A DNA stretch of 64,000 nt. Origin: Lachnospiraceae bacterium 28-4 (GTDB lineage: Bacteria > Bacillota > Clostridia > Lachnospirales > Lachnospiraceae). This document shows, one piece after another, positions 60,001 through 64,000 of the stretch. Both the position numbers and the translations under genes were made by a program. The first letter of the stretch is position 1, and each line of letters starts with the position of its first letter. Below the pieces are notes generated by a model. That model worked only from the letters and a program-made list of their open reading frames with translations. It was not told the origin of the DNA and did no database searches. The stretch is taken from assembly GCA_000403275.2 (NCBI GenBank), contig KE159598.1:388128-452127 (forward strand), given 5' to 3'.

Positions 60001-62951
60001 ATGCGCTGTATAATATGACGATAGCGGAAGTGAATTTTTACTATTATGACAGCCTGGAGCATGATATCCTCGGGCTATATGGGGATGACCTGCACACCGT
60101 TCTGAAAGAAGGGGTGACGGAGGGAACCATCGATGAACTGCAAAAGAGGCTGGATACGAAGGATGAGAAAAGCGGGGAATACCACCCGGAAAGGGCTATG
60201 CTGCAACGGGAGCTGGAGAATGCGAGAGGACTGCTTTCTTCGGAGTTCAGAGATATCGTAACCATTAATCCGGCGATTACGGCGGCAAAAGACGGGCATC
60301 TGGGATTTGGCGGATTGAACGCATGGCAGCCATTGGGCATTTCGGCTTATGAAGGGGAAGAACTGGTCATTTATGTAGGCCATGACCGGTTGAAAACCGG
60401 TTCCAATTCGGCATTGAAGCTGATTGCTACTCAATATCATGCGGAGGCGGGAGCATTTGCATCGGAAGTGGCTACGTTGAAAGTGGGCCGCAATGAGATT
60501 ACCATACCTTCTATCCAAAGTCTGGCCTGCGAGGGCGGCGGAGCGCTTTACATCCAATATACCGGCAACAACGCGAATGACAGATATGCCGTGCGGGTAA
60601 GCGGCGGCGGAAAGGTACCTGTGCTGAACCTGTACGGAGTAAAGGATGAACAGAGCCGGAAGGACCGCATTGTTTCTTATGTAAAAGAGCTGGAGGAACA
60701 TGTAGCCTCCATGGAAGAACAACATAAACAAATACATGAAACGGCAGGAGCGGGCAACAAGGTAAACAGGGCATACGACAAACAGAACTGTATTCTCGGC
60801 GCGACGGATATCGTGCTGGATCAGATGATGCTGTCCGTATCCGCGGAGCAGATATTGGCGGGACTTGGACAGGGAACGACGGAACAGCGGGCGGATAAGC
60901 TCGGACAGTCGTTACGGGCAATGGACGAAATGATGCACCTTTTTTATCAGCATAAAGGTTTGAGCGCGGATGCATCCGCGCCGGCAACGGACCGGATGCC
61001 GGCCCAGCATTTGAACATCCGTTATATGAGGATGTTTGCCGGAGCATTTATGTATGCGTCAGGAAACCATATCGGAATCGAATGGGGTTCCGTGCCGGGA
61101 CTGGCTTCTTCCGTGCCTGTGCAGACGGATGAAAACGGCAAGTATGCCAGCGGCAGATATTTTGGCTGGGGCATCGGCCATGAGATCGGACACAATATCA
61201 ATCAGGGGAGCTATGCCATCGCGGAGGTGACGAACAATTATTTTGCGCAGCTGATAAAGTCGGAGGACAGCAATGCAACCGTAAGATTTAATTATGAAAA
61301 TGTGTATAAAAAAGTGACTTCGAATACGGTGGGAAGTCCGGGGAATGTGTTTACCCACCTTGCCATGTACTGGCAGCTTCATCTTGCTTATGACAGAGGA
61401 TATAACTATAAAACTTATGACAGTTATGAGGAACAACAGGCCAATCTGTTTTATGCGAGGGTGGATTCTTATAGCAGGGATGCTTCCCGCGCAAAGGGCG
61501 GATTGAGACTGGATGGCGGCAGCGAGCAGAATATCATGCGTCTTGCTTGTGCGGCGGCGGAAAAGGATCTGACGGAATTCTTTATGCGCTGGGGGCTGGT
61601 TCCGGATGCAGAGACAATGCGTTATGCGAGCCAGTTCGGGAAAGAAGAAAGGGCGATCTATTATCTGACGGATGATGCGAGAGTATATGAGATAGAACAC
61701 GGCATATCCGGTTCCGTGAAAGGACAGGATGTTATTGCGGCGGGAAGTATGGCGCAAATTGGCGAAAATCCGAATGAAGTGGTGATTTCTATCCAAAGTA
61801 CGGCCGACCCGGGAGTGATTCTAGGATACGAGATCGCCAGATATTCTTATGAGGATGGGAAGCCCGTGCGTCAGGTTGTTGGATTTTCCACAGAAAATAC
61901 TTATACGGACCGCGTTGCCATCATCAATAACAGAGTTCTGACCTATGAGGTTACGGCGGTGGATAAGTTCGGTTTCCGCTCCAATGCCTACACGGTCGGC
62001 AATGTGAGAATATCCCACGACGGCAGCCATGACAAATCGCAATGGACGGTGACGACCAATATGGGTTCGGAACTCGACGGGGCGGATGGGGCAACGGAAG
62101 AGGATCCCTGTGCGCCGGAAACAGTTTCAGCCATTTACCGCGTGATCGACGGAAATTATGAGGATACTTATATAGGGCAGACTTCAGGAAGCGACGCCGT
62201 GATCCTCCTGCGTATGAACCGGCCGCTGGCAGTATGCGGATTGAAATATACGGTCAAATCGGGAACGCCGGTCAGCGATTATGAGATCGAGGTAAGCGTG
62301 GACGGCAGCCAGTGGACGACGGTCAAGAAAGGAAGATTTGAAGAGAAAAAAGGAAGCCAGACGGTTTACTTTGAGAATGCGGCGGGAGATCCCTGGATAT
62401 GTACATATGATGCGGCTTATGTCAGGTTAAAGGCTTTGGGACAGAGCCATATGAGCATAACGGAAGTAGACTTGCTCGGGCCGGCGGGAGACAGTATTTC
62501 TTTTGGCGTGAAAGAGAGCGGCACACAGGGAGCCGTGGGAATTTTAGAAGAGGAATACGTTTATGAGCAGGGAAAAGCCATTCCCCAAGGTTCGCTGATC
62601 TTTACGGGAAATTATAAAGGAAACCCGGATTATAACGTGGTGGTGCTTTACGATGAAGACGGTTCCGTAGTCGGAGGCGTGGACGAAGAAAATGTACTGA
62701 AAGCGGAACAGATCATTTTGGCTAAAGTGCCTGAAAACGGGGCGCTCGGGGAAGTAAGCGACGGAATCTGGATCTATTGGATCGAGCCGGAATACATAGA
62801 CCAATGGAAAGGAAAGACGGTGCGTGCGCAGCTTTACCGTGTGGATAACGCGATGACGAACGAGGGACAGAGGCTTGTAAGCGATACGCTGCCTCTGAGG
62901 ATACCGGAGACTTTGGAATATATTACCTTTGTAGGAAAAGAGGAGCAATAA
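57084..62951 (+). CDS. Secreted dockerin/Fn3/M60-like metallopeptidase (mucin-targeting type)
   Basis: The protein is 1955 aa. A signal peptide covers about 1-23 (cleavage near VRAA). A G/T/P-rich repeat region follows (about 60-265). A dockerin-like EF-hand pair lies at about 395-455 (GDANRDGRIDEADRN, TDLDKDGKTDLVDL). Two Fn3 domains (about 640-725 and 727-815) and an F5/8-type C region (about 830-985) precede the M60-like peptidase (about 1060-1530), with the zinc motif HEIGH at His1366-His1370 and the downstream Glu in AEVTNN. A third Fn3 and another F5/8-like domain lie at about 1570-1800. M60-like enzymes cut O-glycosylated mucins. There is no LPxTG; the dockerin suggests attachment to a cohesin, perhaps the next protein. 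Confidence 0.9.
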   Translation: MKRKIAWLLAFCLVAAWILPVRAADPNGASVQKERQNEGGTLYVPPEGDAAGAKAVPGPTDAVNGTIPDNGNVPGAAPDAKPDNAGSTPGGGTIGGTENTPGEGTTNGTENAPGGGTITGTENAPGGGTTNGTENMPGGGTITGTENMPGGGTITGTENTPGEGTITGTENTPGDGTTNGTENTPGGGTTNGTGTTPGTAPDNTVPGDTAAPGDTGMPGVGGIPDNKTPDGIIPDGTIKDDTTPDGTEVPGTEIPGTETPVSSADDEEWNKEYAPSDAKGRAEVILRNVLPIDASQKIALTVRLESGDGNVIAEKEEDLGREADAHTILFGGLLPGTYRLKVEERGGAGFGFLPYEQDIVVDGDIRTAEIHTGFVNLDGFDYKEGSPHPGVLLIGDANRDGRIDEADRNAIMEAISRGENGVLAGDPNVELTDLDKDGKTDLVDLQYYVNSRAKLNENADTRAVLAGNIAPEAVKVNIDTGNTKVTGGDPSALLSDASVPVVLETVQGGAITEQNPVKIGFNLQSKEKAERGEYAHVEQILISMGQNAVESGELLLETDGEPISIEIANGIQAMEAARSVQEGRSEGLLKIDLGGQIAVKKVTFRITGTTNGGSLAEISKVEFLNDMEKRISEPSFNIPQILSATGGNRSFTLTWEAQTNITGYEVEIRYGGEVETVRVASNSLEVKSFRNGKLTNGETYEARVRSVNGTWAGPYGEWASVVPEASSRPDAPDNLKAVGGYCCIRMSWKDMKDTDSYQVYYKELGESSFQTITGIEKNQYTITGLKDQTGYEVYVTGVNALGESGPSLHSEVWTITLKPAQMPKYKLINESNGEGKVSAHIVSATHGRGEMITSALDKDSQSALGTVDKNFGSYYQILDWDDGAEYVANNKGILFTLDDYYEMSYIAFAEPEDIASYAKVSVCYFDEEHPNGTYAENVSVVQRTDANGRKYYMVKLAEPIRTNKIKLGFARGYALYNMTIAEVNFYYYDSLEHDILGLYGDDLHTVLKEGVTEGTIDELQKRLDTKDEKSGEYHPERAMLQRELENARGLLSSEFRDIVTINPAITAAKDGHLGFGGLNAWQPLGISAYEGEELVIYVGHDRLKTGSNSALKLIATQYHAEAGAFASEVATLKVGRNEITIPSIQSLACEGGGALYIQYTGNNANDRYAVRVSGGGKVPVLNLYGVKDEQSRKDRIVSYVKELEEHVASMEEQHKQIHETAGAGNKVNRAYDKQNCILGATDIVLDQMMLSVSAEQILAGLGQGTTEQRADKLGQSLRAMDEMMHLFYQHKGLSADASAPATDRMPAQHLNIRYMRMFAGAFMYASGNHIGIEWGSVPGLASSVPVQTDENGKYASGRYFGWGIGHEIGHNINQGSYAIAEVTNNYFAQLIKSEDSNATVRFNYENVYKKVTSNTVGSPGNVFTHLAMYWQLHLAYDRGYNYKTYDSYEEQQANLFYARVDSYSRDASRAKGGLRLDGGSEQNIMRLACAAAEKDLTEFFMRWGLVPDAETMRYASQFGKEERAIYYLTDDARVYEIEHGISGSVKGQDVIAAGSMAQIGENPNEVVISIQSTADPGVILGYEIARYSYEDGKPVRQVVGFSTENTYTDRVAIINNRVLTYEVTAVDKFGFRSNAYTVGNVRISHDGSHDKSQWTVTTNMGSELDGADGATEEDPCAPETVSAIYRVIDGNYEDTYIGQTSGSDAVILLRMNRPLAVCGLKYTVKSGTPVSDYEIEVSVDGSQWTTVKKGRFEEKKGSQTVYFENAAGDPWICTYDAAYVRLKALGQSHMSITEVDLLGPAGDSISFGVKESGTQGAVGILEEEYVYEQGKAIPQGSLIFTGNYKGNPDYNVVVLYDEDGSVVGGVDEENVLKAEQIILAKVPENGALGEVSDGIWIYWIEPEYIDQWKGKTVRAQLYRVDNAMTNEGQRLVSDTLPLRIPETLEYITFVGKEEQ
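57369..57656 (+). repeat. Eight 36-bp tandem repeats coding GTENxPGxGTxx
   Basis: Residues 96-191 of the surface protein are eight in-register 12-residue units, GTEN-(T/A/M)-PG-(E/G/D)-GT-(TN/IT), at the DNA level 36-bp units with few differences. They form a flexible, non-globular linker after the signal peptide. Such repeats can change in number between strains. Confidence 0.92.
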
Positions 62952-62993
62952 CGGAATAACGTTGATAGAAAAAGCGCTTAAGAGGTGTACGGA

Positions 62994-64000
62994 TGAAGAA
63001 AGGATTATATTTGGGAGCGGTTGTTTGGGCGCTGGTCTGCCCGATGCGGGTTTTTGCAGCCGGGCAGGACGCGGTAAATTTAAGTCAGGAAGGTTCGAAA
63101 GTAGCCGTATCGCTGGAAATGAGCAATGCAGCGGAAGAAGAAATTACGGCCGTTTCCCTTTCGCTGAAAGTGGATACGGAGAGACAGGCTGAGGTGGGAT
63201 TTGAATTTTCCCCGAACGTACAAGGTACGGAACATGGATTCATATATAAAGAAGAGGCGGGGAGGCTGGATATTTATGCGGCTTCCGCGAAGAGCCTGTT
63301 TGATGGAGAAGTGCTGAATCTTGGCTATGTCAGCATAACGCCGGCGGATGCGGCGCAGCTTACGTCGGTGGAAATCAGTTATTGTGAAGATTCCTTTCGG
63401 ACAGCCAACGGATCTTATGGAGATAAAATACCGATGGTGGAAAAGGCGCCGGAGCCTGTGAGCGTGAAAATCGGCGATGGAGCGGTCTATCCGCCGGGGC
63501 CGGAGGAAGAGGAACCCGCTCCCGCTCCCGGCGGGGACCAGGAAGATGACGGACAGGAGCCGGGCGGCGGAAACCAAAATCCTGACGATGGGAACCAGGA
63601 GGATTCTTCCGGCGGAGGAAATATAAATGACGGGCTGTACGATGAGAACACACAGTTGAAAAACGATCCCTCTGACGCCCAGAATATTTCCTCTTCCGTT
63701 GTCCAGAAAGATAATCAGACTTCCGGGCTGATAGATATGAGTCAGGGAATGGCCGTTCAGGTAACCGGGAAGCCTGCCTCAGGAACAAGTGGGAAAGTGC
63801 GGACGAAGCGGGGCGGCAAAGTATCTGTCGTGGATCCCGGGGATGGGCCGTCAGGTATTCTCATTGCGAAGGAGGAAAACGGCATCCCCGGCGAGGGGAA
63901 TTCGGACGGAATGGATGCGGAGGCCTTGGCGGAAACGGAAGACGGAACGGAGAAAATACTGCTGGATCAGGAGAACGGCGGAATGGTAGACGGTAAAAAG
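62994..64000 (+). CDS. Secreted cohesin-like protein (3' end beyond window)
   Basis: The frame is open from ATG 62994 to the window end (335 complete codons, no stop). A signal peptide MKKGLYLGAVVWALVCPMR ends near VFAA. Residues about 27-145 resemble a cohesin-type beta-sandwich (ITAVSLSLKVDT, LDIYAASAKSLFDGEVLNLG). A Pro/Glu/Gly/Asp-rich linker follows (about 160-230). AGAGGTG precedes the start. It directly follows the dockerin-bearing M60 protein, so the pair may assemble on the cell surface. The cohesin call is by pattern only. Confidence 0.72.

Overview
The window reads as chromosomal DNA of a gut-type anaerobic Firmicute, most likely a Lachnospiraceae/Clostridia member. The evidence is strong AGGAGG-type ribosome binding sites, TTGACA/TATAAT promoters, intrinsic terminators, several PTS permeases, a glycyl-radical-enzyme microcompartment, FapA/DUF342 and HD-GYP signalling proteins, and a dockerin-bearing M60 mucinase-like surface protein. 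I saw no rRNA, tRNA, CRISPR array or recognisable insertion sequence.

Layout. 0.4-9.5 kb: a ManA-ROK fusion, a FapA-like protein, an HD-GYP protein whose receiver lacks the phospho-acceptor Asp, a stand-alone promoter-to-terminator unit of about 210 nt, and a large hybrid histidine kinase. 9.5-12.8 kb: a glucose-family PTS EIICBA gene with a RAT/terminator leader, followed by its BglG/GlcT-type antiterminator. 12.8-14.9 kb: a 38-bp-stem hairpin, a DUF3829-like lipoprotein and a PHP phosphoesterase.

15-38 kb is the core of the window, a B12-independent diol-dehydratase microcompartment of the fucose/rhamnose type (resembling GRM5). The first operon (promoter 15113, terminator 19548) encodes the glycyl radical diol dehydratase, its activase, a PduU shell protein and a PduV GTPase. 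The second operon (promoter 28658) encodes an aldolase with a C-terminal encapsulation helix, a GlcG-like protein, PduP, a Zn alcohol dehydrogenase, four BMC-H proteins, PduL, an EutN-type BMC-P, PduS, PduT and a DeoR regulator. The expected flow is sugar phosphate -> DHAP + aldehyde -> diol -> dehydrated aldehyde -> acyl-CoA/alcohol inside the shell. Between the two operons lies a nucleoside/pentose cassette: a LacI-ribokinase fusion, a second ribokinase, a BCCT transporter, a nucleoside hydrolase and an MFS transporter, plus a divergent chemoreceptor. No deoxyhexose isomerase or kinase is present, so the source of the aldolase substrate is an open question.

38-46 kb: an AT-rich JAB/RadC-like gene with a small partner, then a sugar acetyltransferase and two GntR regulators divergent from a fructoselysine/glucoselysine-type operon (SIS deglycase, mannose-family EIIA/B/C/D, HAD phosphatase). 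46-54.5 kb: a compact, unusual polyketide operon (XRE regulator, carboxyltransferase, KS-AT-DH-KR-ACP synthase) followed by a protein with aerolysin-like features. 54.6-55.7 kb: an AT-rich DUF1016 nuclease. 56.1-64 kb: a winged-helix regulator translationally coupled to a 1955-residue dockerin/Fn3/M60 surface protein, then a cohesin-like secreted protein that runs off the window end.
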